Made by a program: the position numbers and the translations under genes
In this document: positions 51,874 to 60,581 of the stretch, in pieces
How positions within the stretch are numbered: the first letter of the stretch is position 1
Layout of the letters: every line of letters starts with the position of its first letter
NCBI RefSeq assembly: GCF_021245725.1
Contig: NZ_JAJGSX010000003.1
Coordinates: 62,001-126,000, forward strand
Reading direction: 5' to 3'
Origin: Pseudonocardia sp. TRM90224
GTDB lineage: Bacteria; Actinomycetota; Actinomycetes; Mycobacteriales; Pseudonocardiaceae
Length of the DNA: 64,000 nt
Notes under the pieces: model-generated
The model's database searches: none
What the model was told of the DNA's origin: nothing
Seen by the model: the letters and a program-made list of their open reading frames with translations, nothing else

Positions 51874-53823
51874 ATGACCACCCCCCGACTGTTGTCCGAG
51901 CGCTATGAGCTGGGCGAAGTGCTCGGCTACGGCGGCATGTCCGAGGTGCATCGCGGGCTCGACACGCGGCTTGGCCGGGATGTCGCTGTCAAGGTGCTGC
52001 GAGCGGACCTTGCCCGCGACCCCCAGTTCCAGATGCGGTTCCGGCGCGAGGCCCAGAACGCCGCGGCGCTGAACCACCCCGCGATCGTGGCCGTCTACGA
52101 CACCGGTGAGGTGCAGAGCGACTTCGGTCCGCTGCCCTACATCGTGATGGAGTACGTCGACGGGCAGACCCTCCGGGAGATCGTCAAGAGCACCGGCCCG
52201 ATGACCCAGCAGAAGGTCATCGAGGTGATGGCCGACGTCTGCGCGGCGCTCGACTTCAGCCACCGCCACCAGATCATCCACCGCGACGTCAAGCCGGCCA
52301 ACATCATGATCAACCGCGCCGGCGCGGTCAAGGTCATGGACTTCGGCATCGCCCGTGCGCTCGGCGAGGGCCAGAACGTCACCCAGACCGCCGCCGTCAT
52401 CGGCACCGCCCAGTACCTCTCACCGGAACAGGCCCGCGGCGAGCCCGTCGACGCCCGGTCGGACGTTTACGCCGCCGGTTGCGTGCTCTTCGAGCTGCTC
52501 ACCGGCGAGCCCCCGTTCACCGGCGACACCCCGGTCGCCGTCGCCTACCAGCACGTCAGGGAAGAGCCGCGGCGCCCGTCCGACGTCAACCCGAGCATTC
52601 CCACTTCGCTCGACTCGGTGGTGCTCAAGGCGCTGTCGAAGAACCCGGCCAACCGCTACCAGTCGTCCGGCGAGATGCGCTCCGACCTCGTTCGCGTCCG
52701 CAGCGGGCAGAGCCCGATGGCGCCCGCGGTGATGAGCGAGGACGAGCGCACCGCGATGCTGCACCCGGCCACCGGGCAGACGCGGCGGATGAACGGCGGT
52801 CGGCACAACACCCCGCAGCCCGCCGCCGAGTACGACGAGTACTACGACGAAGAGCCGCCGCGGCGCACCGGGCGGCTGATCGCGATCATCGCCGGTGTTG
52901 CGGTGGCGCTCGGCCTCATCGGCTTCGTCGCCGTCCAGATCTTCGGTGGCGGGCCGGCGACGAAGCAGGTCCCGGTACCGCCGCTGGCGAACCTGACCGT
53001 CGAGCAGGCGCGGGCGCAGATCAACGCGCTCGGCTTCCGCTACGACCAGCGTGACGCCGATTCCGACATGAACCAGAAGGGGAAGGTGGTCGGCTCCGAG
53101 CCGGCAGCCGGCGCCAACGTCCCGGAGGGGTCGACCGTCACGGTGCTCGTCGGCACCGGCCCGAAGACCGGAACCGTGCCGGCCCTGGCCGGCAAGACCG
53201 TCCAGGAGGCCGAGGCGGCACTGAAGGACCGCGGGCTCGAGCTCGGCCAGCAGATACCGACCGACACCGAGGACCCGACGAAGGTCAACCGGATCATCGG
53301 CTCCACGCCCGCGTCCGGCGAAGAGGTCGACGGCGGCACCAAGGTCAACGTCCAGGTCGGCCGGCTGGCCGACGGCGAGCAGATCCCGAACCTCAAGGGC
53401 CAGGACGAGAACGACGCCAGGGAACGGCTGCAGGACCTGGGGTTCGAGGTCGACACCCGGCGGGTCGCATCGAGCCAGGAGGAGGGCAAGGTCGAGGGCA
53501 CGAACCCGGCGGCCGGCACCTCGCTGGCGAAGGGCGAGACGGTCACCCTGCTGCTCTCCGACGGCAGCGGCGGGAGCGGCAGCGGCGGCTCGGTGCCGAC
53601 CGTCGCGGGCATCGGCCTGACGGAGAGCCAGGCCAGGAGCCAGCTCCAGCAGGCCGGCTTCACCAACATCAGGACGACCCGCCAGAACGTCAGCAGCCAG
53701 GACGACGACGGCAAGGTGGTCGCGCAGACCCCGGAGGGTGGCAGCACGGCCAACCCCGGCCAGCAGATCACGCTGACCGTGGGCCGGGCGTCCGGCGGCA
53801 GCAACATCTTCCCCAGTAACTGA
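51874..53823 (+). CDS. pknB: PASTA-domain Ser/Thr kinase PknB
   Basis: A 649-residue receptor kinase. Kinase domain 1-275: GYGGMSEVH, VAVKVL, HRDVKPAN, DFGIARAL, and activation-loop NVTQTAAVIGTAQYLSPEQ with the paired threonines. TM helix at about 331-355, then four extracellular PASTA repeats (about 360-645; cores TVEQARAQINALG, TVQEAEAALKDRG, NDARERLQDLG, TESQARSQLQQAG) that sense muropeptides. ATG 51874 is preferred over the longer frame from 51823. Last gene of the coupled operon, 37 bp before trpG. Confidence 0.96.
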   Translation: MTTPRLLSERYELGEVLGYGGMSEVHRGLDTRLGRDVAVKVLRADLARDPQFQMRFRREAQNAAALNHPAIVAVYDTGEVQSDFGPLPYIVMEYVDGQTLREIVKSTGPMTQQKVIEVMADVCAALDFSHRHQIIHRDVKPANIMINRAGAVKVMDFGIARALGEGQNVTQTAAVIGTAQYLSPEQARGEPVDARSDVYAAGCVLFELLTGEPPFTGDTPVAVAYQHVREEPRRPSDVNPSIPTSLDSVVLKALSKNPANRYQSSGEMRSDLVRVRSGQSPMAPAVMSEDERTAMLHPATGQTRRMNGGRHNTPQPAAEYDEYYDEEPPRRTGRLIAIIAGVAVALGLIGFVAVQIFGGGPATKQVPVPPLANLTVEQARAQINALGFRYDQRDADSDMNQKGKVVGSEPAAGANVPEGSTVTVLVGTGPKTGTVPALAGKTVQEAEAALKDRGLELGQQIPTDTEDPTKVNRIIGSTPASGEEVDGGTKVNVQVGRLADGEQIPNLKGQDENDARERLQDLGFEVDTRRVASSQEEGKVEGTNPAAGTSLAKGETVTLLLSDGSGGSGSGGSVPTVAGIGLTESQARSQLQQAGFTNIRTTRQNVSSQDDDGKVVAQTPEGGSTANPGQQITLTVGRASGGSNIFPSN

Positions 53824-53860
53824 CGTGCCCGACGACGCCGCCGTGCAGCAGACTCGGGCC

Positions 53861-54496
53861 ATGCGCGTGCTCGTGATCGACAACTACGACAGCTTCGTGT
53901 TCAACCTGGTGCAGTACCTCGCCCAGCTCGGCGCCGAGTGCACGGTGCGACGCAACGACGAGGTCGACCTCGACGAGCTCGCCGACGTCGACGGCGTGCT
54001 GGTCAGCCCCGGTCCCGGGACGCCCGAGCGGGCCGGGATCAGCATCGAGGCGGTCCGTCGGGCCGCCGAGCGGGAGATGCCACTGCTCGGGGTGTGCCTG
54101 GGCCACCAGGCGATCGGGGTGGCGTGGGGCGGTGTCGTGGAACGCGCGCCCGAGCTGCTGCACGGCAAGACGTCGCTGGTGCACCACGACGGCACCGACA
54201 TCCTCGCCGGCCTGCCGGAGCCGTTCGTCGCCACCCGCTACCACTCGCTGTCGATCCGGCCCGACACCGTGCCCGCCGAGCTGGAAGTCACCGGCCGCAC
54301 CGAGAGCGGCGTCATCATGGCGCTGCGCCACCGCGAGCTGCCGATCCACGGCGTCCAGTTCCACCCGGAGTCGGTGCTGACCCAGGGCGGCCACCGGATG
54401 CTCGCGAACTGGATGGCGATGGCCGGCCATCCCGCGGCCGAGGCGACGGTCGCTGAGCTCACCGTCGAGATGGCTGAGGTCAGCGCGCGCGCCTGA
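53861..54496 (+). CDS. trpG: Anthranilate/aminodeoxychorismate synthase glutamine amidotransferase
   Basis: A 211-residue class I glutamine amidotransferase: MRVLVIDNYDSFVFNLVQYL (shown DNYDSFVFNLV), oxyanion PGPGTPERAG, nucleophile in GVCLGHQAIG, and catalytic His-Glu in GVQFHPESVLT. It supplies ammonia to a chorismate-using synthase. Homologs at this locus (M. tuberculosis Rv0013) are called TrpG but may serve folate (PabA) too. ATG 53861 is chosen over 53825 by alignment with the family. Confidence 0.93.
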   Translation: MRVLVIDNYDSFVFNLVQYLAQLGAECTVRRNDEVDLDELADVDGVLVSPGPGTPERAGISIEAVRRAAEREMPLLGVCLGHQAIGVAWGGVVERAPELLHGKTSLVHHDGTDILAGLPEPFVATRYHSLSIRPDTVPAELEVTGRTESGVIMALRHRELPIHGVQFHPESVLTQGGHRMLANWMAMAGHPAAEATVAELTVEMAEVSARA

Positions 54497-54517
54497 CGAT
54501 GTCGGGTTCCACGCCCC

Positions 54518-54680
54518 AGTGCGGTGGCCACGAACGTCATCCGGGTCGCTCGCGCGCCCAGACGACGCCTCGCGGCGTTGCCGCCCTTGCAAAGACGCCC
54601 GGTCTGAGCTGCGGGCGGCGCCTTGCGAGGCGCCGCCTGGATCACGCGATCAACCCGGCAACGTCCGTGGCCACCGCACT
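54518..54680. repeat. Long imperfect inverted repeat upstream of crgA
   Basis: Left arm begins at 54518 (AGTGCGGTGGCCACGAACGT) and right arm ends at 54680 (ACGTCCGTGGCCACCGCACT); these outer 20 bp pair with one mismatch. Further inward, GCCTCGCGGCG...GCCGCCC on the left matches GGCGGC...GCCTTGCGAGGCGCC on the right with small gaps, giving about 70 nt per arm around a centre near 54600. It fills most of the trpG-crgA gap. Confidence 0.7.
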
Positions 54681-54752
54681 CGCGCTACCGTGTGGGGAAG
54701 TTGCGCCAGTGTCGACCGGGCACTGGCCGGTACACGGTGACGCGAGGTCCAG

Positions 54753-55019
54753 ATGCCCAAGTCGAAGGTCCGCAAGAAGACGGTCTACACACCGCCGTCG
54801 AGCGATCGCACGACCACGCCGGTCAAGCTCGCGGGCCCCACGCACCCGGTCTACATCGCGGTGATGCTGGGCATGATGCTGATCGGGCTCGCCTGGCTCG
54901 TTGTGAACTACCTCGCGGGCAACTCGATCCCGTTCATGGCAACGCTCGGTCCGTGGAACTTCCTCATCGGATTCTCACTCATCGTAATCGGGCTTCTGAT
55001 GACCATGAGATGGCGCTGA
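54753..55019 (+). CDS. crgA: Cell division protein CrgA
   Basis: An 88-residue protein with the family start MPKSKVRKK, a short polar segment, and two TM helices (about 33-53 and 65-84) joined by [18 protein letters not shown] ([13 protein letters not shown] is the signature loop). CrgA links FtsZ, FtsQ, FtsI and CwsA at the septum. Located downstream of the pknB cluster as in related genera. Confidence 0.95.
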   Translation: MPKSKVRKKTVYTPPSSDRTTTPVKLAGPTHPVYIAVMLGMMLIGLAWLVVNYLAGNSIPFMATLGPWNFLIGFSLIVIGLLMTMRWR

Positions 55020-55091
55020 CCAGCGGAAATACATGATTGTAAGTAGTCCCCAGTGTGGATGGCTGCTGTGGACAAGTTACGTTGAGTGATC

Positions 55092-55526
55092 ATGGCTGAC
55101 GGTGTTCGCGAGTGGAGCCCCTCGCCTGGCCTGGTCGTATGCGCCTGGCTCGGCGCGGCGATCGCCGCGGTCGGTTGCACCGCGTTGCTGCTCTCCGGCG
55201 CCGATCCCGCCGGGCAACTGCTCTCCGGCATCGCCACGATCGGGTTGCTGGTGGCAGCCGCCTTCGGCAGCCGGGCGCGGCCGCGGCTACGCGCTGACGC
55301 CGACGGTGTGACCATCGGGGGGATGTGGCGGTCGCGGCACCATCCCTGGCCGCTCGTGCGGGATGTGCGGGTGCTGCGCATCAGGCGTTGGGGACGGATG
55401 AGCTCGCTCCTGGAGGTCGACGCCGTCACGGCGGGCGGCGACGAGCGGCTCGCCGTCTTCGGCAGGCTCGATCTCGCGGCCGACCCGGAGGACGTCATGC
55501 CGGAGCTGCTCGCGTTGCGTCCTTGA
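55092..55526 (+). CDS. PH domain-containing membrane protein
   Basis: A 144-residue protein with two TM helices (about 15-30 and 40-56) followed by a small PH-like (bPH) domain, with DADGVTIGGMWRSRHHPWPLVRD (GVTIGG, HPWPLVRDV). It is the counterpart of M. tuberculosis Rv0010c next to crgA. Unknown function. GTG 55086 two codons upstream is an alternative start. Confidence 0.85.
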   Translation: MADGVREWSPSPGLVVCAWLGAAIAAVGCTALLLSGADPAGQLLSGIATIGLLVAAAFGSRARPRLRADADGVTIGGMWRSRHHPWPLVRDVRVLRIRRWGRMSSLLEVDAVTAGGDERLAVFGRLDLAADPEDVMPELLALRP

Positions 55527-55654
55527 GTGGAAGCGGCACTCACCCGTCCGCAGCAGCGTGATGACCCATTGTCGGACACGTGTCGCCCTGGTGAGGGGTC
55601 GTGCCGGCCGGCACGCGCGCCTACCATCGAAGGTCCGCGAACGAAGGGAGTCAG

Positions 55655-55723
55655 ATGACGAGGACGCCGATGAGAGGCACCGACGGCTGCTCCACTGGAT
55701 GCGGCTGCGGCACGCCAGACTGA
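55655..55723 (+). CDS. Cys-rich micro-ORF (22 residues)
   Basis: ATG 55655 to TGA 55721-55723 encodes a 22-residue peptide with cysteines at 12, 16 and 18 in GCSTGCGCG and no hydrophobic core. GGGAG lies four bases upstream, a -10-like TACCAT is at 55622-55627, and a perfect 30-bp palindrome follows at 55744-55773. Such a compact gene with ribosome site and terminator is plausible, but the size makes it uncertain. It could be a secreted or metal-binding mini-peptide or a cysteine-sensing leader; no plus-strand gene follows it, which argues against a leader. Confidence 0.45.
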   Translation: MTRTPMRGTDGCSTGCGCGTPD

Positions 55724-55743
55724 CCACCCGTACCGACGAGAAC

Positions 55744-55773
55744 GGCGGGGCACCCGGATCCGGGTGCCCCGCC
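55744..55773. terminator. Perfect 30-bp palindrome, bidirectional terminator
   Basis: GGCGGGGCACCCG-GATC-CGGGTGCCCCGCC is perfectly self-complementary and is extended outward by GACGA/TCGTC with gaps. It lies between the micro-ORF and the end of the convergent rhomboid gene (55794), so it can stop transcription from both sides. Confidence 0.8.
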
Positions 55774-55793
55774 GTCGTCGTTCCGCTGTGCGC

Positions 55794-56654
55794 CTAGAAC
55801 AGCTGAGCCGCCGCGATCGCGATCAGCGCCAGGATCACCACGACGATCCCGACGAGCGCGCCGACCTGCACGACACCGCGGTTGCGCGGCGGCGCGAACA
55901 CGAGCGCGGCCGTCACGGCAGCGCCGGTGACGAGCCCGCCGGCGTGGCCCGCGATCGAGATGTTCGGCACGACGAAGCTGATCGCCACGTTCACGCCGAT
56001 CACCACGAGCGCCTGCGAGAGCGGCAGCCGCATCCGGCGCAGCACCACGACCAGGCCGCCCATCAGGCCGAACACCGCACCGGACGCGCCGGCGACGGGC
56101 TGCAGCGCTCCGCTGAACAGCATGACGGCGGCCGAGCCGCCCAGCAGCGAGATCACGTACAGCGCGAGGAACCGGCCGCGGCCGAGCACCAGCTCCACGT
56201 CGCGCCCGAGCATCCACAGCGCCAGCATGTTGGCCAGCAGGTGGATGGGGCCGATGTGCAGGAACCCACTGGTGACGAGCCGCCACCAGTCGCCGTAGGC
56301 GACGAGCGTCGGCACCAGTGCCGTCTCCTGGAACACGGCGGAGCGCCAGTTGTCCTGGATCGAACCGGCCTGCACCACGGTCCAGACGAACACCGCGACG
56401 TTGATCGCGATGAGCGTCGGGACGACGACCGGCCGGCTACCGGGCTCCGCACCGGCGACCGTGGTGCCCCGCCTGCCCTGCCGCGCCGTCCGGCCGACGC
56501 AGTCGACGCACTGGAATCCGACGGATGCCTCGCGGAGGCACTCCGGGCAGGCCGGCCGGCCGCACCTGGTGCAGGACAGGCCGGTCGCCCGGTCGGGGTG
56601 CCGGGCGCAGACCTGCTGGGCGCCGGCCGACGGTGGTGGAACGGGTTGGCTCAC
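55794..56654 (-). CDS. Rhomboid-family intramembrane serine protease
   Basis: A 286-residue protein. N-terminal zinc-binding region (CARHPDRATGLSCTRCGRPACPECL, B-box-like cysteines and His), then six TM helices. Catalytic motifs: GASGAVFG with the serine, and AGHAGGLVTG with the histidine; HLLANMLAL supplies the oxyanion asparagine. It cleaves membrane proteins within the bilayer; substrates unknown. GTG 56652-56654. Upstream of it on the same strand is ppiA. Confidence 0.93.
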   Translation of the reverse strand: MSQPVPPPSAGAQQVCARHPDRATGLSCTRCGRPACPECLREASVGFQCVDCVGRTARQGRRGTTVAGAEPGSRPVVVPTLIAINVAVFVWTVVQAGSIQDNWRSAVFQETALVPTLVAYGDWWRLVTSGFLHIGPIHLLANMLALWMLGRDVELVLGRGRFLALYVISLLGGSAAVMLFSGALQPVAGASGAVFGLMGGLVVVLRRMRLPLSQALVVIGVNVAISFVVPNISIAGHAGGLVTGAAVTAALVFAPPRNRGVVQVGALVGIVVVILALIAIAAAQLF

Positions 56655-56681
56655 GGCACTCGTACCAGTCGCTGATGGGTG

Positions 56682-57209
<528 letters not shown>

Positions 57210-57241
57210 TCCCCCATCGTGCCAGCCCGCGTGCCGGCGCT

Positions 57242-58354
57242 TCAGTTCAGTACACCGCTCAGGAACGCGGTGACCTCCCGCTCGTACGCCTCGGGGTCGA
57301 GGTTCCAGGCCGCGGTGTGCTCGATCCCGGGCACTTCGACGTAGCGCATCGGCCACCGAAGCGCGGGGGCGGCGGCCGCCAGTGCGCGGCTGGGCGCGAC
57401 CGGGACCGCGGTGTCGTCGGTGGTGTGGATGAGCAGCGTCGGCGGGCGCACCGCCGGTGGGCTGCGGATCAGGTCGAACCGATCGAAGTCGATCTTGATG
57501 CGGCGGCTGGTGATGGACGTGGCCAGCGGCGTCAGCCCTGGTGGCAGCCGCCGGTTGCGGGCCTGCTGGCGCAGTGTCGCGCGCCAATCGACGAGCGGCG
57601 CGTCCCACACGACAGCGGCCACGGCGTCGGCCTCGGCGGAGCGGTCGAGGAACGCGGCGGTCACGGCGCCGCCCATCGACCAGGCGAACAGGACGACGCG
57701 GGCCGCGCCGTTGGCGCGGGCGAAGCGGACAGCGGCCTCGACGTCGGCCCACTCGGTGTCGCCGAGGTGGTAGCGGCCGTCGGGGCTCGGCGGCGCGTCC
57801 TCGTCGTTGCGGTAGGTGATGGCAAGTACCGAGAGGTCCAACCCACTGAGCGCGGGCAGGACCCGCAGCGCCTCCCGTCGCGAGCCACCGCGGCCGTGCA
57901 CCATCACCACCCAGGTGTCGCCGCCGGGTACGTGCCAGGCGGGGCAGGGTCCGAGCTCCGTCTTCACCTCGACGTCGGCAAAAGGCAGCCCGCGGGCGGC
58001 TGGATCGGGGTCGTACGGCCCGGTGTCCAGCACAGTCGCCGTGCCCACCGGTGGAAGGTCGCCGCCGACCCGCTCGCGGACCACCCTCTTGCGGTCGGTC
58101 TCGAGGATCCGGCCCATCACGGCGAGCCCCTCGGGCCAGCGCAGGCCCCACAGCCCCGGCTGGGCCGCGAGCCGGCTGCGCTTGAGCGTGATCGTCGATC
58201 CGTCGACCGCGAGCACCCGCTCGGGGAAGACCGGCTGCTGCGTGGTGTCGAGCAGAACGGACGAGTAGAACCAGCCGATACCGACCGCGGCGGCCGGGAA
58301 CCCGAGGCCGAGCCCGATACTGGCGCCGGCTCCGATTCGCCTCAACATCACCAT
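57242..58354 (-). CDS. Alpha/beta-hydrolase, membrane-anchored
   Basis: A 370-residue protein with an N-terminal TM or signal segment (about residues 8-31) and an alpha/beta-hydrolase domain in the C-terminal 230 residues: VVMVHGRGGSRREAL (oxyanion HGRGGS), nucleophile FAWSMGGAV, acid in IHTTDD and His in GIEHTAAW. The preceding 130 residues are beta-rich. It is an outward-facing esterase or peptidase-like enzyme of unknown substrate. Confidence 0.87.
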   Translation of the reverse strand: MVMLRRIGAGASIGLGLGFPAAAVGIGWFYSSVLLDTTQQPVFPERVLAVDGSTITLKRSRLAAQPGLWGLRWPEGLAVMGRILETDRKRVVRERVGGDLPPVGTATVLDTGPYDPDPAARGLPFADVEVKTELGPCPAWHVPGGDTWVVMVHGRGGSRREALRVLPALSGLDLSVLAITYRNDEDAPPSPDGRYHLGDTEWADVEAAVRFARANGAARVVLFAWSMGGAVTAAFLDRSAEADAVAAVVWDAPLVDWRATLRQQARNRRLPPGLTPLATSITSRRIKIDFDRFDLIRSPPAVRPPTLLIHTTDDTAVPVAPSRALAAAAPALRWPMRYVEVPGIEHTAAWNLDPEAYEREVTAFLSGVLN

Positions 58355-58579
58355 TCCCGAAATGATGCGGCACCGTTCGCGTTCATTGCCAGTCGACCCC
58401 CACAGTCAAGCACCGCAACGTCATCCTTGCTGGTGAAAACGCCTCCACCTGCGTAATCGTCACCACTGAAACGGGTGAACCCGAGGTGTTAGTTCCCTTC
58501 TCGACACATCCCCGAGACCTACCGGTCGTTGGCTCTTCAGATCAGCACGCTGTACCCGTCCGAAGGGAATCCCCTCACA

Positions 58580-59041
58580 ATGAGCAGCCACGCAAGCCGC
58601 CGCATCCGGATCATCGCGGTGGTGATCGGTGCCGCCGTCGCAGTCGGCGCCGGCATCGCAGCGCCCGCTCTTGCCGCTCCCGCGCTCCCCGCCGCACCGG
58701 TTCCCGCTCCGATCGACGGCCTCGGTGTTCTTCCCGACCTCGACGCTCCCGGCATCGGCACCATGCCCGAGCTGGGCACGCCGGAGGGTCTGACCCAGCT
58801 CCCCGACGCCGCCGGTGCACTGACCGACGGGAACCTGGTCAAGGCCGACAACACCACGGTCACCACCGCCGGCGACGAGCTCCCCGCGGCCGACGCCGAC
58901 TCGATCCGCGACACCGGTCAGGAAGCAGGCAAGAGCCTGCAGCAGACCGCCGAGGACATGGGCGTTCCGCCCCTGGACTCGGGAAGCCTCATCGGCGGAC
59001 TCCCCGCAGTCCCCGGCGCACCCCTCGCGCCGCAGAACTGA
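58580..59041 (+). CDS. Small secreted protein
   Basis: A 153-residue protein with a Sec signal peptide (RRIRIIAVVIGAAVAVGAGIAAPALA, cut after about residue 29) and a Pro/Ala/Leu-rich mature part without cysteines. No family recognised. ATG 58580 chosen because the signal peptide starts there; the longer frame from 58529 has no site. It is followed by a strong hairpin at 59058. The 225-bp gap before it holds its promoter region, in which I see no clear motif. Confidence 0.75.
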   Translation: MSSHASRRIRIIAVVIGAAVAVGAGIAAPALAAPALPAAPVPAPIDGLGVLPDLDAPGIGTMPELGTPEGLTQLPDAAGALTDGNLVKADNTTVTTAGDELPAADADSIRDTGQEAGKSLQQTAEDMGVPPLDSGSLIGGLPAVPGAPLAPQN

Positions 59042-59057
59042 TTCCGCCGGGCGAACG

Positions 59058-59104
59058 ACGGCCCGCCACCGCGATCTCCCCGAAGGTCGCCGGTGGCGGG
59101 CCGT
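59058..59104 (+). terminator. Strong terminator hairpin
   Basis: ACGGCCCGCCACCG (59058-59071) and CGGTGGCGGGCCGT (59091-59104) pair perfectly; inner GCGA/TCGC bases continue the stem. It lies 17 bp after the secreted-protein stop, so it is its terminator. Confidence 0.75.
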
Positions 59105-59208
59105 TCTGCTGTACCTGCCCTGCATTACCTGGGACGTCATCGACCTGACGACCTGCCTGCCACAGAGTTCGTCGTGTCACCACGACGGACCGATCGCAGG
59201 AGGAAACG

Positions 59209-59628
59209 ATGACCGCAGTCCCGTTCTCACTCGCCCGCATCGCCTCGACCGCCGACGGGGGCCGGTTCCTCCGGCTCGCGCTGCGGCTCGACGCCGCGGG
59301 CTCCGGAGCGCTCGGCCTCGGTGGTCTCGTCGGGGCGACCGCGCTGGCGCCCCTGCTCGGCACGACTTCCACCGCCATGATGGCAACCGGCGGGTTCCTG
59401 GTGGTCTACGCGCTGGCGCTGGTCGTCATCGCCGGCCGGCCGGCGATCTCCCGGCCGGCCGCGTGGACCGTCGTCGTCGGCAACAGCGTCTGGGTGCTCG
59501 CCAGCATCGTGACCGCCATGGGCGGTCCGCTCACGGCGATCGGCGTGGCGGTTGTGCTCGCGCAGGCCGCCGCCGTGCTCGTCTTCATCGACATGGAGTG
59601 GCTCGGCCTGCGCCGGATGGCGGCCTGA
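59209..59628 (+). CDS. Four-TM membrane protein
   Basis: A 139-residue protein with four hydrophobic helices (about 26-48, 55-75, 83-105, 108-128) and very short loops. Strong site AGGAGG lies before the ATG. I do not recognise the family with certainty; layout resembles small DoxX-like or SPW-type actinobacterial membrane proteins. Confidence 0.75.
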   Translation: MTAVPFSLARIASTADGGRFLRLALRLDAAGSGALGLGGLVGATALAPLLGTTSTAMMATGGFLVVYALALVVIAGRPAISRPAAWTVVVGNSVWVLASIVTAMGGPLTAIGVAVVLAQAAAVLVFIDMEWLGLRRMAA

Positions 59629-59645
59629 ACTGCGGCTAGGCGCTC

Positions 59646-60128
59646 CTAGAGTGCGAGCTTGAGGCCCCGATGCGAGTCGACGAACCCCAGCCGCTCGTAG
59701 AAGCGGTGCGCGTCGACGCGGGACCGGTCGGTCGTGAGCTGCGCCATCACGCACCCGCGTAGGCGCAGCTCCTCGACCGCCCACTGCAGGAACGGCGTGC
59801 CGACACCGCGGCCGCGGTGCTCCGAGTGCACGCGGACCGCCTCGATCTGGCCGCGCAACGCACCACCGCGGGAGAGCCCGGCGATCACCGTCAGCTGGAG
59901 CGTGCCGACGACACGCCCGTCCGGGTCGGTCGTCAGACAGGCCAGGAGCTGGTTCGGGTCGGCGTCGATGCGCTCGAACGCCGATCCGTACGCCGCGCTC
60001 GGCGCGTGCTCCCGGGCTGCCCCCAGCGGATCGTCGGCGAGCATCGCGACCAGCTCGGCGAGGTCGTCCCGCCGAGCCCGGCGCACGACGTAACGCACGT
60101 CCCCGACCGTGAAGCCACCGTGGGTCAT
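59646..60128 (-). CDS. GNAT-family N-acetyltransferase
   Basis: A 160-residue acetyltransferase starting at ATG 60126-60128. Acetyl-CoA motif IEAVRVHSEHRGRGVGTPFLQWAVE (RVHSEHRGRGVG), and AHRFYERLGFVDSHRG at the end are the classic GNAT A and B motifs. Substrate unknown. 8 bp from the ABM-domain gene upstream. Confidence 0.9.
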   Translation of the reverse strand: MTHGGFTVGDVRYVVRRARRDDLAELVAMLADDPLGAAREHAPSAAYGSAFERIDADPNQLLACLTTDPDGRVVGTLQLTVIAGLSRGGALRGQIEAVRVHSEHRGRGVGTPFLQWAVEELRLRGCVMAQLTTDRSRVDAHRFYERLGFVDSHRGLKLAL

Positions 60129-60136
60129 GCGGCCAT

Positions 60137-60463
60137 TCAACCGCGCGGGGTGATCTCCCCCATCTTCCCCCAGCCTTCGCCGTCGACCCCCTGGATGCTG
60201 ACGATGTCCGGGGTCGTCGCCACGACGTCGGGCATCCACCCCATCGCCGTCTTGAAGTGGTCCGACGTCACGTGCGCTTCGCCCGCGCCGTCCTGGAAGG
60301 CCTCTACCAGCACGAACTGGTTCGGATCGTCGACGCTTCGCGACCACTCGAAGAAGATGTTGCCCGGCTCGGCGCGCGTGGCGGTCGTGAAGTCCTGCGC
60401 AAGCGAGATCCACTCGTCACTGCGCTCCGGCCTGATCGTGAACTTGACGACGATGAAGATCAT
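60137..60463 (-). CDS. Antibiotic biosynthesis monooxygenase (ABM) domain protein
   Basis: A 108-residue dimeric alpha/beta-barrel protein: MIFIVVKFTIRPE start, TRAEPGNIFFEWSRSVDDPNQF, and VEAFQDGAGEAHVTSDHF, all ABM signatures. Members are heme-degrading or quinol monooxygenases, or cofactor-free oxygenases. AAGGGG precedes ATG 60461-60463. Last gene before the parS site on this strand. Confidence 0.87.
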   Translation of the reverse strand: MIFIVVKFTIRPERSDEWISLAQDFTTATRAEPGNIFFEWSRSVDDPNQFVLVEAFQDGAGEAHVTSDHFKTAMGWMPDVVATTPDIVSIQGVDGEGWGKMGEITPRG

Positions 60464-60565
60464 GGATCCACCCCTTCGACCGGGCTCCCGCTGACGGGCC
60501 CGGATTCTAGGGAAGTTGGCGCCCGCCGAACGTCCGCAGATCAATTCGAGACACTCGGCCGCCGA

Positions 60566-60581
60566 TGTTTCACGTGGAACA
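60566..60581. promoter_or_regulatory. parS: parS site (ParB-binding)
   Basis: TGTTTCACGTGGAACA differs from the consensus parS TGTTTCACGTGAAACA at one position (G for A at position 12) and is a near-perfect palindrome around CACGTG. It abuts the stop codon of the MFS gene at 60582. Such sites cluster around the replication origin, consistent with this origin-proximal gene set. Confidence 0.9.
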
